The translations under genes and the position numbers were made by a program. From Tahibacter harae (GTDB lineage: Bacteria > Pseudomonadota > Gammaproteobacteria > Xanthomonadales > Rhodanobacteraceae): a DNA stretch of 64,000 nt. Shown here in pieces: positions 52,561-61,413 of the stretch. The notes under the pieces were generated by a model that did not search any database, had not been told where the DNA came from, and saw only the letters and a list, made by a program, of their open reading frames with translations. The first letter of the stretch is position 1, and every line of letters begins with the position of its first letter. The stretch is from the NCBI RefSeq assembly GCF_024437735.1, contig NZ_JANFQO010000023.1:1-64000 (forward strand), given 5' to 3'.

Positions 52561-53908
52561 TGGCAGACTCCGCTTGATCGAGCATCTTCACTTCCGCACT
52601 CACTTGCAGATTGACCAGTCCCGTCGCCAGCCGGTCCAGCTCGGGCATGACCCGGAACATGATCGCGTCGATGCGCCGGTCCAGGTATTGCTCGCCTTCG
52701 CCGTCCAGGCCCAGCACGCCGGCGTTGGCGAAATAGGTGCCGGGCGCGAGCAGGCAGCGGAAGCTGAAGCGCACGGCGATGCTGCTGCCGGAGTCGACCA
52801 CTTCCAGGCCTTCGCCGGCCTGGGCGCTGACGCCGCCGGCCAGGTCCAGCCCGGTGGTGGTACGGAACAGCATGCCGCAGCGCACGCCGACGGCGGCGCG
52901 CTCGAAATGCACGCGATAGGTGTAGGTGTACTCGCTGCCGGAACGCAGCACGTTGACGCGCTGGCCGCCGCGGGCCTGGATATGCGGATCCTCGATGCGC
53001 GCGCCCAGCGAGGGATAGGCCAGCGTGCTCTGCGACACCAGGCCGGGATCGAAATACGAGCCGTCGTCGGCCTCGTCGTCGTCGACGCGCTGGCCGCCGC
53101 TCTCCAGCGACTGGCTCACGGCCACATCGCCACGGATGCGCGCACGCACTTCTTCGAGCTTGGCCGCCGGGGCGTACAGCAGCTTGTGATAGCGCGAGAC
53201 GACATGGCGCGGCGTGCCCTGGGCGAGCAGTTCGCCGCGGTCCAGCAGCACCGCGCGGTTGCACAGCTCGATCACCATGCCGGCCGCGTGCGACACGAAC
53301 AGGATGGTCGCGCCGTCGTTGCGCAGGCGCTCGATGCGCGCATGGCATTTGCGCTGGAAGGCTTCGTCGCCCACCGCCAGGGCCTCGTCGACGACCAGGA
53401 TATCCGGCGTCACATTGATCGCGACGGCGAAAGCCAGGCGCACGAACATGCCGCTGGAATAGCTCTTGACCGGCTGGTCCATGAACTCGCCGATGTCGGC
53501 GAAGGCGGCGATATCGTCGAAACGCTGCTCGATCTCGCGGCGTTCCAGGCCGAGCACGGTCGCATTGAGGAATACGTTCTCGCGCCCGCTGAATTCGGGA
53601 TTGAAGCCCGCGCCCAGCTCCAGCAGCGCGGCGATGCGGCCGCGCACCTCGACCGTGCCGGCGCTGGGCGTCAGCGTGCCGCAGATGATCTGCAGCAGGG
53701 TCGACTTGCCCGAGCCGTTGCGGCCGACGATGCCCACGGTCTCGCCGCGGTGCACCTCGAAGCCGATGTCGCGCAGGGCGTGGAACTCGCGGTACCAGCT
53801 GCGCGAGGCGCCCGGGAACAGCTGCTGCAGCAGGCGGTGATGCGGCTTTTCGTAGACGGCGAAAGCCTTGCTCACGCCATCCACGCGGATGGCCAGTTCA
53901 GAGGACAT
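52553..53908 (-). CDS. wzt: Polysaccharide ABC exporter ATPase (Wzt) with carbohydrate-binding tail
   Basis: A 451-residue Wzt-type protein. The ATPase (about 1-245) has Walker A GRNGSGKST, signature YSSGMFVRLAFA, Walker B ILVVDEALAVGD and the H-loop serine-histidine FVSHA. The C-terminal beta-sandwich (about 300-445) is the Wzt_C domain that in other systems recognises the terminal modification of the exported chain. Start at ATG 53908, overlapping the wzm stop by 11 bases. The overlap with the sulfotransferase gene downstream suggests the sulfate cap is what this domain reads. Confidence 0.92.
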   Translation of the reverse strand: MSSELAIRVDGVSKAFAVYEKPHHRLLQQLFPGASRSWYREFHALRDIGFEVHRGETVGIVGRNGSGKSTLLQIICGTLTPSAGTVEVRGRIAALLELGAGFNPEFSGRENVFLNATVLGLERREIEQRFDDIAAFADIGEFMDQPVKSYSSGMFVRLAFAVAINVTPDILVVDEALAVGDEAFQRKCHARIERLRNDGATILFVSHAAGMVIELCNRAVLLDRGELLAQGTPRHVVSRYHKLLYAPAAKLEEVRARIRGDVAVSQSLESGGQRVDDDEADDGSYFDPGLVSQSTLAYPSLGARIEDPHIQARGGQRVNVLRSGSEYTYTYRVHFERAAVGVRCGMLFRTTTGLDLAGGVSAQAGEGLEVVDSGSSIAVRFSFRCLLAPGTYFANAGVLGLDGEGEQYLDRRIDAIMFRVMPELDRLATGLVNLQVSAEVKMLDQAESASG

Positions 53909-54725
53909 CGGCAAACCCCGGCCGGGTCGCGCGGAACCAGGCGTAGCTGAGATAGCAGAACAGCAGCGCGCCCAGGGTGTACAGGCCCAGGCCCTGCCAG
54001 TCCGGCAGTTGGCCCCACAGCGCGATCTTGCGCGCCTCGTCGATGATGAAGGTCAGCGGATTGAGGCGGAACACCAGCTGGTAGCCCGGTGCCAGCATCT
54101 CCACCGGCACCATGGCCGAGGACAGGAACAGCAGCGCGGTGGACAGCACGCCGGTGATCTGCGAGATGTCGCGCAGGTAGACGCCGAGCGAGGCGAACAG
54201 CCAGCCCACGCCGGCGCCAACCAGCCCCAGCGGCGCCAGCACCAGCGGGAACAGCAGCACCGTCCACGGCGGCGCGCCGAAGCGCAGGGTGAACAGCACC
54301 AGCAGCACCAGCACGTTCATCAGCGCGTGGAAAAAGGCCGAAAGCAGCATCGGCCAGGGCAGTATCTCCAGCGGAAACACCACGCGCTTGACGTAGGACG
54401 AATTGCCCAGCACCAGCTGCGGCGCGCGGCTCAGGCATTCGGCGAACAGGCCGTGCACGATCAGGGCGACGAACAGGATCAGGGTGAAGTCCGGCCCGCC
54501 CTCGACCTGCTGCGGCCAGCGGCTTTTCAGGATGCTGCCGAAGGCGACGGTGTAGACCAGCAGCATCAGGAACGGACTAAGCACCGACCAGAGCAGGCCG
54601 AAGCTGGCGCCGCGGTAGCGGCCCTGCACATCGCGCTTGGTCAGTTCCCAGGTCAGCAGACGGTGGCGGCCGAAAGCGGAAAAGGGTTCGGCCAGGAAGC
54701 CGGCTGGGCTTGGACGTGTACTCAT
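53898..54725 (-). CDS. wzm: Polysaccharide ABC exporter permease (Wzm)
   Basis: A 275-residue ABC-2 permease with six helices, opening with an amphipathic stretch and LLTWELTKRDVQGRYRGASFG, the gate-helix pattern of Wzm/KpsM/TagG proteins. It forms the channel through which undecaprenyl-linked polysaccharide crosses the inner membrane with Wzt. The ATG is 30 bases after the stop of the cystathionine gamma-lyase gene, so the locus may be transcribed from that upstream pair as well as its own promoter. Confidence 0.92.
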   Translation of the reverse strand: MSTRPSPAGFLAEPFSAFGRHRLLTWELTKRDVQGRYRGASFGLLWSVLSPFLMLLVYTVAFGSILKSRWPQQVEGGPDFTLILFVALIVHGLFAECLSRAPQLVLGNSSYVKRVVFPLEILPWPMLLSAFFHALMNVLVLLVLFTLRFGAPPWTVLLFPLVLAPLGLVGAGVGWLFASLGVYLRDISQITGVLSTALLFLSSAMVPVEMLAPGYQLVFRLNPLTFIIDEARKIALWGQLPDWQGLGLYTLGALLFCYLSYAWFRATRPGFADVL

Positions 54726-54755
54726 CGGCCTGCCACCGCTGCCCTGCCGCGCCGG

Positions 54756-55922
54756 TCAGGCGGCGGCAAGCGCGGCATCGAGTTCGGCCTTGAGATCGGC
54801 GACGTCCTCCACGCCTACGGAGAGGCGCACGAGGTTGTCGTGGATGCCCAGGCGCGCGCGGTTTTCCGCCGGCACCGAGGCGTGCGTCATCACCGCCGGG
54901 TGATTGACCAGGCTTTCCACGCCGCCCAGCGATTCGGCCACGGCGAACAGGCGGCACTGTTCCATCATGCGCCGCGCACCGTCGAAGCCGCCCTTGACGT
55001 AGATGCTGAGCATGCCGCCGAATCCGCTCATCTGGCGCCTGGCCAGATCGTGCTGCGGATGCGACTTCAGCCCCGGATAAATTACCTTTTCCACTTTGGG
55101 ATGCGTTTCCAGCCAGCCGGCCAGCTCCGCCGCGGCCTCGCAGTGCGCGCGCATGCGCAGGTGCAGGGTCTTCAGGCCGCGCAGGGCGAGGAAGGAATCG
55201 AACGGGCCCTGCACGCCGCCGACGGCGTTCTGCAGGAAGGTCATCTTCTCGGCCAGCTCGGCGTCGTCGCCGACCACGACCATGCCGCCGACGATGTCGG
55301 AGTGGCCATTGAGGTACTTGGTGGCCGAATGCATGACCAGGTGCGCGCCCAGCTCCAGCGGCCGCTGCAGCATGGGCGTGGCGAAGGTGTTGTCCACGCC
55401 GACCAGGATGCCGCGCTTGCGCGCGAATTCGGCGATGCGGGCGATATCGACGATCTTGAGCAGCGGATTGGTCGGCGTCTCTATCCAGATCAGCTTCGTG
55501 TTGGGCCGCACGGCGGCTTCCAGCGCGGCCTGGTCGTTGAGATCGACCCAGCTGAAATCCAGTCCGGCGGAGCGGCGGCGCACGCGCTCGAACAGGCGGT
55601 AGGTGCCGCCGTAGACATCGTCCATGGCGATGACATGACTGCCGCTGTCGAGCACGTCGAGAATCGTCGACGTGGCCGCGAGGCCGGAGGCGAAGGCATA
55701 GCCGTTGCGGCCGCCTTCCAGATCGGCGACGCAGCGCTCGTAGGCGAAGCGGGTCGGGTTGTGCGAGCGCGAATACTCGAAGCCCTGGTGCACGCCCGGG
55801 CTGGACTGGGCGTAGGTCGAGGTCGCGTAGATCGGCGTCATCACGGCGCCGGTGGTGGGATCGGGCGACTGGCCGGCGTGGATGGCGCGCGTGCCCAGGC
55901 CGTGCTTGGCATTGGTACTCAT
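54756..55922 (-). CDS. Cystathionine gamma-lyase/gamma-synthase family PLP enzyme
   Basis: A 388-residue Cys/Met-metabolism PLP enzyme. PLP-lysine lies in MHSATKYLNGHSD, and YSRSHNPTRFAYE and FASGLAATST are family motifs, with GGVESLVNHPAVMTHAS near the end. Sequence alone does not separate synthase from lyase. Because it follows a cystathionine beta-synthase gene by 46 bases, I favour the gamma-lyase of reverse transsulfuration (cystathionine to cysteine, 2-oxobutyrate and ammonia). Confidence 0.9.
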   Translation of the reverse strand: MSTNAKHGLGTRAIHAGQSPDPTTGAVMTPIYATSTYAQSSPGVHQGFEYSRSHNPTRFAYERCVADLEGGRNGYAFASGLAATSTILDVLDSGSHVIAMDDVYGGTYRLFERVRRRSAGLDFSWVDLNDQAALEAAVRPNTKLIWIETPTNPLLKIVDIARIAEFARKRGILVGVDNTFATPMLQRPLELGAHLVMHSATKYLNGHSDIVGGMVVVGDDAELAEKMTFLQNAVGGVQGPFDSFLALRGLKTLHLRMRAHCEAAAELAGWLETHPKVEKVIYPGLKSHPQHDLARRQMSGFGGMLSIYVKGGFDGARRMMEQCRLFAVAESLGGVESLVNHPAVMTHASVPAENRARLGIHDNLVRLSVGVEDVADLKAELDAALAAA

Positions 55923-55968
55923 GGTGTCTCGCAGGATCCGCCGCAGCGGAAGAAGTGTCGGGGTGATT

Positions 55969-57339
55969 TCACTGCACGCGGCGGCGCAGGTAGTTGAGCA
56001 GGTCTATGCGTGTAATGAGGCCCAGGAATCGCTCGCCGCTCATCACGATGGCCACATGGCCGCGGTCGAACACCGGCAGCAGGGATTCGATCGGCGCGCC
56101 GACATCGAGCACGTCCAGCTTGGATACCATCGCGGTGGACACCGGATCGCGGAAGCGCGCCTCGTCCAGGTGTACGTGCATGAGCACGTCGGACTCGTCG
56201 ACGATGCCGACGATCTTCTCGCCGTCCATCACCGGCAGCTGCGAGATCTCGTACAGCTTCATGCGCTGGTAGGCCATCATCAGCGGATCGCCGGGGCCGA
56301 TCACGACGGTGTCGTGGGCCGCGTACGGACGCATGATCAGGTCGCGCAGGTCGCCGTGGGAATCGCGCTCCAGGAAGCCGTTGTCCAGCATCCAGTAATC
56401 GTTGTACATCTTCGACAGGTACTTGTTGCCGGTATCGCAGACGAATACCACGACGCGCTTGGGCGTGGTCTGCTCGCGGCAGTAGCGCAGCGCCGCGGCC
56501 AGCAGCGTGCCGCTGGAGGAGCCGCCGAGTATGCCTTCCTTTTCCAGCAGCTCGCGCCCGGTCAGGAAGCTTTCCTTGTCGCTGATGGCGTAGGCCTTCT
56601 TCACCCGGCTGAAGTCGCTGATCGGCGGCAGGAAATCCTCGCCTATGCCTTCGACCATCCACGAGGCGCTCTTGGTCGAGAGCGTGCCTTCGTTGATGTA
56701 CTGGGTGAGGATGGAGCCGACCGGGTCGGCCAGGATGAATTCGACGTTCGGTGCCTTCTCGGCGAAGCAGCGCGACAGGCCGGTCATGGTCCCCGAGGAA
56801 CCGCAGCCGAACACGATGGCGTCGATCCTGCCGTCCATCTGGGCGAGGATTTCCGGGCCGGTGCCGGTCTCGTGGGCGAGCGGATTGTCGGGATTGCCGA
56901 ACTGGTTGATGAAGTACGCGCCCGGGGTTTCCCGCGCCAGGCGCTCGGCCAGATCCTGGTAATACTGCGGATGGCCCTTGGCCACGTCGGAGCGGGTCAG
57001 CACGACTTCCGCGCCCATGGCCTTGAGGTTGAAGATCTTCTCGCGGCTCATCTTGTCCGGCACGACGAGGATGAGCTTGTAGCCCTTCTGCTGCGCGACC
57101 AGGGCCAGGCCTATGCCGGTATTGCCGGCAGTGCCTTCGACCAGGGTATCGCCGGGCTTGATGTGGCCGGCGCGTTCGGCGGCCTCGATCATGCTCAGGC
57201 CGATGCGGTCCTTGATGGAGCCGCCCGGGTTCATGCTTTCCAGCTTGAGGAACAGCTCGCAGCAACCGGTGTCGAGGCGTTGCGCTTTCACCATCGGGGT
57301 CTGCCCGATCAGCTCCAGCACGCTTTGGTGGATGGTCAT
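55969..57339 (-). CDS. Cystathionine beta-synthase with CBS-domain pair
   Basis: A 456-residue enzyme from ATG 57339. The PLP domain (about 1-320) has NPGGSIKDRIGLSMIE with the PLP lysine, EGTAGNTGIGLA and the GSSGTLLA phosphate loop. Two CBS domains fill about 335-456 (MAYQRMKLYEISQLPVMDGE, GLITRIDLLNYLRR). No heme-binding N-terminal region is present. It condenses serine and homocysteine to cystathionine, and with the next gene forms the reverse transsulfuration route. A cysteine-synthase activity is an alternative. Confidence 0.9.
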   Translation of the reverse strand: MTIHQSVLELIGQTPMVKAQRLDTGCCELFLKLESMNPGGSIKDRIGLSMIEAAERAGHIKPGDTLVEGTAGNTGIGLALVAQQKGYKLILVVPDKMSREKIFNLKAMGAEVVLTRSDVAKGHPQYYQDLAERLARETPGAYFINQFGNPDNPLAHETGTGPEILAQMDGRIDAIVFGCGSSGTMTGLSRCFAEKAPNVEFILADPVGSILTQYINEGTLSTKSASWMVEGIGEDFLPPISDFSRVKKAYAISDKESFLTGRELLEKEGILGGSSSGTLLAAALRYCREQTTPKRVVVFVCDTGNKYLSKMYNDYWMLDNGFLERDSHGDLRDLIMRPYAAHDTVVIGPGDPLMMAYQRMKLYEISQLPVMDGEKIVGIVDESDVLMHVHLDEARFRDPVSTAMVSKLDVLDVGAPIESLLPVFDRGHVAIVMSGERFLGLITRIDLLNYLRRRVQ

Positions 57340-57650
57340 GAGGCTCCCGCGGCCGCCCGTATCTGCCGGGCGCGTCTTGGTTTCAGGGCCCGGCATGATA
57401 ACCGACGGCCCGCGCCGCCGCGACGCGAAGTGCCCGCGCCGGCCGCGGAAGTTGCTGGATTTGCGCGATGGAGCACGGGCTTGCGCAGGACTTGCACAGG
57501 CCTGGCGGCGCTGCGGACAGGAGGCTCAGACGCCGGCGAGCGCGGCCGCGGCAGGCGGCATTGACGGCGAGGTTCGATGGGGCATTGCCGCGTCCGGCGC
57601 CAGAGGCCGGCCGGACGCGGCGGAATCGGGGAGGTCCGGTGGGCGGACGC
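57340..57650. other. 311-base intergenic region, no gene seen
   Basis: GC-rich sequence between the ydcH-like stop and the cystathionine beta-synthase start. No open frame with protein-like content and no terminator hairpin with a T run was found. Confidence 0.55.
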
Positions 57651-57875
57651 TCAGTGGGCGCCTTCGCGGTGTTCCCACAACTGGACCAGGCGGTCCTTGG
57701 CGCGGAGCTTTTCTTTCTTCAGGGAATGCAGGGTGGTGTCGTCCATGGGCAGCACTCCGAGATCGGCGTCGCGCAATTTGCTGTCCAGTTCCTGGTGGCG
57801 CTGGTACAGGCTGCGGAATTCGGTGCTCGCCTTGAGCAATGCGTCGATCTCGGATTTCTGGTGATTCTCGAACAT
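57651..57875 (-). CDS. YdcH-like small protein (DUF465)
   Basis: A 74-residue, charged, all-helical protein from ATG 57875 (MFENHQKSEIDALLKAS). It has the family pattern EFRSLYQRHQELDSKLRDAD, then LKKEKLRAKDRLVQL. DUF465/YdcH proteins form helical hairpins; their function is not established. It is a stand-alone gene with non-coding DNA on both sides. Confidence 0.9.
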   Translation of the reverse strand: MFENHQKSEIDALLKASTEFRSLYQRHQELDSKLRDADLGVLPMDDTTLHSLKKEKLRAKDRLVQLWEHREGAH

Positions 57876-58225
57876 CAGCCGTTCTCCTCTCGTTGCGTAA
57901 GGCGCACGCAAACGCCGCCGGCACCCAGAGGGCGCCCGCGGCGCAGGCTGTGCGTGAAACTGAAGTGAAGCGGGTCAGGCACCATCGCGCATCCCGGCCC
58001 GCCACGCGGCGGTGGCGGCGGAGTTTCCTCGGACTTCGGCGATGCGCTGGTCTGCATGGATTCGGCAGCCGTGCCGCGTAGACCGGTCGGCTGCGGAATC
58101 ACCCTACTCCTTTGCCCGGGCCCGCGCAAACAGCACACGGGCCGTGTTCACACTCAGTAACTTGAGTGAAGAAGTTCAGTCGGCGCGGCGGTCAAACCGA
58201 CGTGTGTTCGGGGATCCAAGCCGCC
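57876..58225. other. 350-base intergenic region, no gene seen
   Basis: Lies between the ompA-like stop and the small DUF465 gene. It contains an imperfect inverted repeat around CACTCAGTAACTTGAGTG (58150-58167) without a T run. It presumably includes the DUF465 promoter, but none is convincing. Confidence 0.5.
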
Positions 58226-59578
58226 TCATCCGGCCGCAGGCCGCAACACCACCACGACGCGCCGGTTGCGCGCGCGGCCATCCGCGTCGTCGTTGGACGC
58301 GACCGGCCGCGCCGAGCCCTCGCCCGACACCTCGATGCGCTGCGCGGCGACGCCGGCGGCGATCAGCGCATCGCGCACGGCTTCGGCGCGGCGCAGCGAC
58401 AGCGCGCGGTTCGCATCCGGACTGCCGGTGGCATCGGTATGGCCTTCGATGCGGATGGCCCGCTCCGGCTGGCTGTTGACGAAGGCGGCCACGCGGGCGA
58501 TGCCCACGCCCGCCTCGGCCACGAGCTGGGCCGTACCCGGTTCGAAGACGAGATCTTCCAGCGTGAGCTGCTCGCCCTCGGCGCCGGTCTCCGGCACCAG
58601 CTGGGCCAGACGGCGGGCCAGCGGGATTTCGCCGGCTTCCGGCGCGGGCATCACGGCGGCGCCGGGTTGCAGAGGATCCGGCGCGGGAGCCGGCGGCGCG
58701 GCGGCGGCAGCCTGGTCCGGCGGCGCCGCGGCGAAGGCCCGATCCGACGCCGCCGCAGCCGGCTCAAATGCCGTCTGCGCCGCCGGCGCGCCAGCCGCGG
58801 ATCTGGCCGGCAGCACGGGATCGGGCGTTGCGGAAGCCGCGCGCGCAGCGGCGGAGCCGGACGCCGCAACGGCTGCGGGCGCCGCAGACGGCGGAACCGC
58901 GACGGGCGGCGGCACGGCGCCGGAAGCGGCAGATGCCGAAACCGCTGGCGCGGCCGGCACCGGAGCGGCGGCGCCGGGCGCGGGGGCCGCCGCAGGCAGA
59001 GACTCCGGCCTGGCGCCCGCCATTGCATCAGCCGGCGCCGGCCTGGCCGCTGCCGCACCCGACGATGCCGCTCCCGCTACCCCGATAGCCGCATCCGGGC
59101 GCGCCGCCGCGGCCGAAGCAGCACCCGCAGGCGAAGCCGCATGCCCTTGCTCCAGCCCGCGCTGCGCCACTTCCTGCTGCACCAGTTCGCGCTGGCGCTG
59201 GCGTTCCAGTTCCTCGCGCATGGCGGCGTTCTCGCGCCGGCTCGCGGCCAGTTGCAGGCTGGCGTGTTCGCGCTCCAGCTCGGCCAGGCGCGCGCTTTCC
59301 TGCTCGGTCTGCGCGGCGATGTAGGCGATGTCCACGCGCCGCTCCGCCAGATAGGCCAGATGGGCGTGCTCGGCCGCGTTGACGCTGCTCGCATCCAGCC
59401 GGCGCACGGCGGCTTCGGCCAGGGCGCGCTCGGCCAGGGCCAGGCGTGCAAATTCCGGATCGGTGGAAAGCGCCTGCAGGCTCGCGTGCAGGCGATCGAA
59501 CTCCAGATCGCGCCGCGGCGTGGAGCCGCAGGCGGCGAGCAGGCCGCACAGCAGGACGACGGCCACGCCGAACTTCAT
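58226..59578 (-). CDS. OmpA-family peptidoglycan-binding lipoprotein with long Ala/Pro linker
   Basis: A 450-residue lipoprotein from ATG 59578. The signal ends in the lipobox LLAAC. A DUF4398-like helical part (about 20-135) comprises heptads such as ARLAELEREHASLQLAA. A linker of about 170 residues is made almost wholly of Ala, Pro, Ser and Val. The C-terminal OmpA domain (about 330-450) has IEGHTDATGSPDANRALSLR and RARNRRVVVVL. It should anchor in the outer membrane and bind peptidoglycan. The start overlaps the stop of the upstream DUF4398 gene (ATGA), so the two proteins are made together. Confidence 0.88.
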   Translation of the reverse strand: MKFGVAVVLLCGLLAACGSTPRRDLEFDRLHASLQALSTDPEFARLALAERALAEAAVRRLDASSVNAAEHAHLAYLAERRVDIAYIAAQTEQESARLAELEREHASLQLAASRRENAAMREELERQRQRELVQQEVAQRGLEQGHAASPAGAASAAAARPDAAIGVAGAASSGAAAARPAPADAMAGARPESLPAAAPAPGAAAPVPAAPAVSASAASGAVPPPVAVPPSAAPAAVAASGSAAARAASATPDPVLPARSAAGAPAAQTAFEPAAAASDRAFAAAPPDQAAAAAPPAPAPDPLQPGAAVMPAPEAGEIPLARRLAQLVPETGAEGEQLTLEDLVFEPGTAQLVAEAGVGIARVAAFVNSQPERAIRIEGHTDATGSPDANRALSLRRAEAVRDALIAAGVAAQRIEVSGEGSARPVASNDDADGRARNRRVVVVLRPAAG

Positions 59579-59952
59579 GGCCGCTCCGCCGCGGCGCCGT
59601 TCCCGCGCAGGCGCGCGTTGGCGGCTTCCTGCACCTGCACCGCCTCGCGCGTGCGGCCCAGGCGCGACTTGGCCACGGCCAGGTCGCTGTTCACCTTGGA
59701 CTGCTCCAGCAGCAGGCGCGCCTGGCGCAGATCGCCCTGGGCCTGGGCCTGGCGCGCCTGGTCCAGCTGTTCGCCGGCGTAACGCAGCTCCAGCGGCGCA
59801 TACGTCGAGGCGCCTTCGGCGGCGGCCAGCGCGACCGCGTCCGCGGCCCCTTGCAGCTCCGGCAGCGGCGCCCGCTCGCGGGCTGCGGCCGGGCTCAGGA
59901 ATGCGAGCAAAAGCGGCGCCAATACATGGATTTTTCTCCGCGTTGGTGTCAT
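59575..59952 (-). CDS. DUF4398-domain periplasmic protein
   Basis: A 125-residue protein with an N-terminal signal sequence (IHVLAPLLLAFLSPAAA). It consists mainly of a helical hairpin with YAPLELRYAGEQLDQARQA and QGDLRQARLLLEQSKVNSD, the DUF4398 pattern. Function is unknown. DUF4398 genes often sit before OmpA-like lipoprotein genes, as here with a 4-base overlap. The gene is divergent from pilU across 143 bases. Confidence 0.85.
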   Translation of the reverse strand: MTPTRRKIHVLAPLLLAFLSPAAARERAPLPELQGAADAVALAAAEGASTYAPLELRYAGEQLDQARQAQAQGDLRQARLLLEQSKVNSDLAVAKSRLGRTREAVQVQEAANARLRGNGAAAERP

Positions 59953-60000
59953 AACTTCGGCCGCAATCAGGGGGGAATGACGTCGCTATTCTGTGGACCC

Positions 60001-60015
60001 GGCACGATCGTTGCA
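60001..60015 (+). promoter_or_regulatory. Sigma-54-type promoter upstream of pilU
   Basis: GGCACGATCGTTGCA carries GG and GC exactly ten bases apart and matches the TGGCACG-N4-TTGCA consensus apart from the base before GG. It ends 80 bases before the pilU start and points towards it. The position in a divergent gap supports a real promoter, which would need a sigma-54 activator. None is encoded in the window. Confidence 0.5.
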
Positions 60016-60095
60016 ACGCGACGTCGCCCAGTCCCGCGACGGGATTCCAGCATAAACGACGGCGACAGCCGTCCCGTATCTCGCGAGGCGAGCTA

Positions 60096-61208
60096 ATGGA
60101 TATCGGCTACTTCCTCAAGCTAATGACCGAGAAAGGCGCGTCGGACATGTTCCTGACGACGGGCGCCCCGGTGAACATCAAGGTCGAGGGCAAGCTGTAT
60201 CCGCTGGGCAATACCGGCCTGCCCGGCGGCATGGTCAAGAAAATCGCCTATTCGCTGATGGACGAAGGCCAGGTGCCGCAGTTCGAGCGCGACCTGGAAC
60301 TCAACATGGCCATCGCGGTGAAGGACGCCGGCCGCTTCCGCATCAACGTGTTCAAGCAGCGCGGCGAAGTCGGCATGGTGATCCGTGCGATCAAGAGCGA
60401 GATCCCCACCGTGGATACGCTCAAGCTGCCGCAGATCTTCAAGGACATCATCATGGAGCCGCGCGGCCTGATCCTGGTCGTCGGCGCCACCGGCTCGGGC
60501 AAGTCGACCACGCTCGCGGCGATGATCGACCACCGCAACTCCAGCCAGTCCGGCCACATCCTCACCATCGAGGATCCGATCGAATACCTGCACCGGCACA
60601 AGAAGTCGATCGTGAACCAGCGCGAAGTCGGCCTGGACACGCACAGCTACCACGAGGCGCTGAAGAACGCGATGCGCGAAGCGCCGGACGTCATCATGAT
60701 CGGCGAGATCCGCGACGTGGAGACCATGGAGGCCGCCATCGCGTTCTCCGAAACCGGCCATATCTGCCTGGCCACGCTGCATTCCAACAACGCCGACCAG
60801 ACCATCGAGCGCATCCTCAATTTCTTCCCCGAGGCGTCGCACAAGAACATCCTGATGAACCTGGCCCTGAACCTCAAGGCCGTCATCTCCCAGCGTCTGG
60901 TCATCGGCAAGGACGGCCGCCGCCTGCCGGCGGTGGAAATCCTGATCAACACCCCGCACATCCGCGACCTGATGCGCCGCGGCCAGGTGCACGAGATCAA
61001 GGAAGCCATGGACCGCTCGCTGCAGGAAGGCATGCAGACCTTCGACCGCGCCCTGTACACGCTGTACAAGGAAGGCCGCATCGAGCTGGAGGAAGCCCTG
61101 GCCAAGGCGGACTCGCGCGATGGCCTGGCCCTGAAGATCCGCCTGGCCGAAGGCGGCGGCGACAACATTGCGGCGGAGCATGATCCGTTCAATCTGTCGG
61201 CGTTCTGA
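60096..61208 (+). CDS. pilU: Type IV pilus retraction ATPase accessory protein PilU
   Basis: A 370-residue PilT-family ATPase. The opening MDIGYFLKLMTEKGASDMFLTTGAPV is more PilU- than PilT-like. Walker A is GATGSGKST, the Asp box lies in ILTIEDPIEYLH, Walker B in VIMIGEIRDVETM and the His box in ATLHSNNADQ. PilU assists PilT in pilus retraction. In related genomes pilT usually lies beside it; here pilU is alone between the DUF4398 gene and its own terminator. Confidence 0.93.
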   Translation: MDIGYFLKLMTEKGASDMFLTTGAPVNIKVEGKLYPLGNTGLPGGMVKKIAYSLMDEGQVPQFERDLELNMAIAVKDAGRFRINVFKQRGEVGMVIRAIKSEIPTVDTLKLPQIFKDIIMEPRGLILVVGATGSGKSTTLAAMIDHRNSSQSGHILTIEDPIEYLHRHKKSIVNQREVGLDTHSYHEALKNAMREAPDVIMIGEIRDVETMEAAIAFSETGHICLATLHSNNADQTIERILNFFPEASHKNILMNLALNLKAVISQRLVIGKDGRRLPAVEILINTPHIRDLMRRGQVHEIKEAMDRSLQEGMQTFDRALYTLYKEGRIELEEALAKADSRDGLALKIRLAEGGGDNIAAEHDPFNLSAF

Positions 61209-61230
61209 GGAACGCTTGCGTACGAACAAA

Positions 61231-61260
61231 AACGGCGCCGCAGGGCGCCGTTTTTGTTTT
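61231..61260 (+). terminator. Rho-independent terminator of pilU
   Basis: AACGGCGCC and GGCGCCGTT pair around a short loop and are followed by TTTTTGTTTT. The hairpin starts 22 bases after the pilU stop. Confidence 0.88.
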
Positions 61261-61330
61261 GGGGCTGGAGCTGGGCTGGGTTGAGATGGACTGGCCTGGG
61301 CTGGTCTAGCCTGGCCTGGGCTGGGGTGAG
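61261..61330. repeat. Short CTGGCCTGGG-type direct repeats
   Basis: A low-complexity run of CTGG/TGGG units with a 14-base unit repeated exactly at 61291-61304 and 61311-61324. It lies directly after the pilU terminator and is not coding. Confidence 0.7.
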
Positions 61331-61413
61331 ATCAGCTGAGACGGATGGGCCGAAAGGAGTCCGGACTTGCGCCAAATACGAGTTCCAGACGCCGGATCAA
61401 CGCAGAAAGTCTT

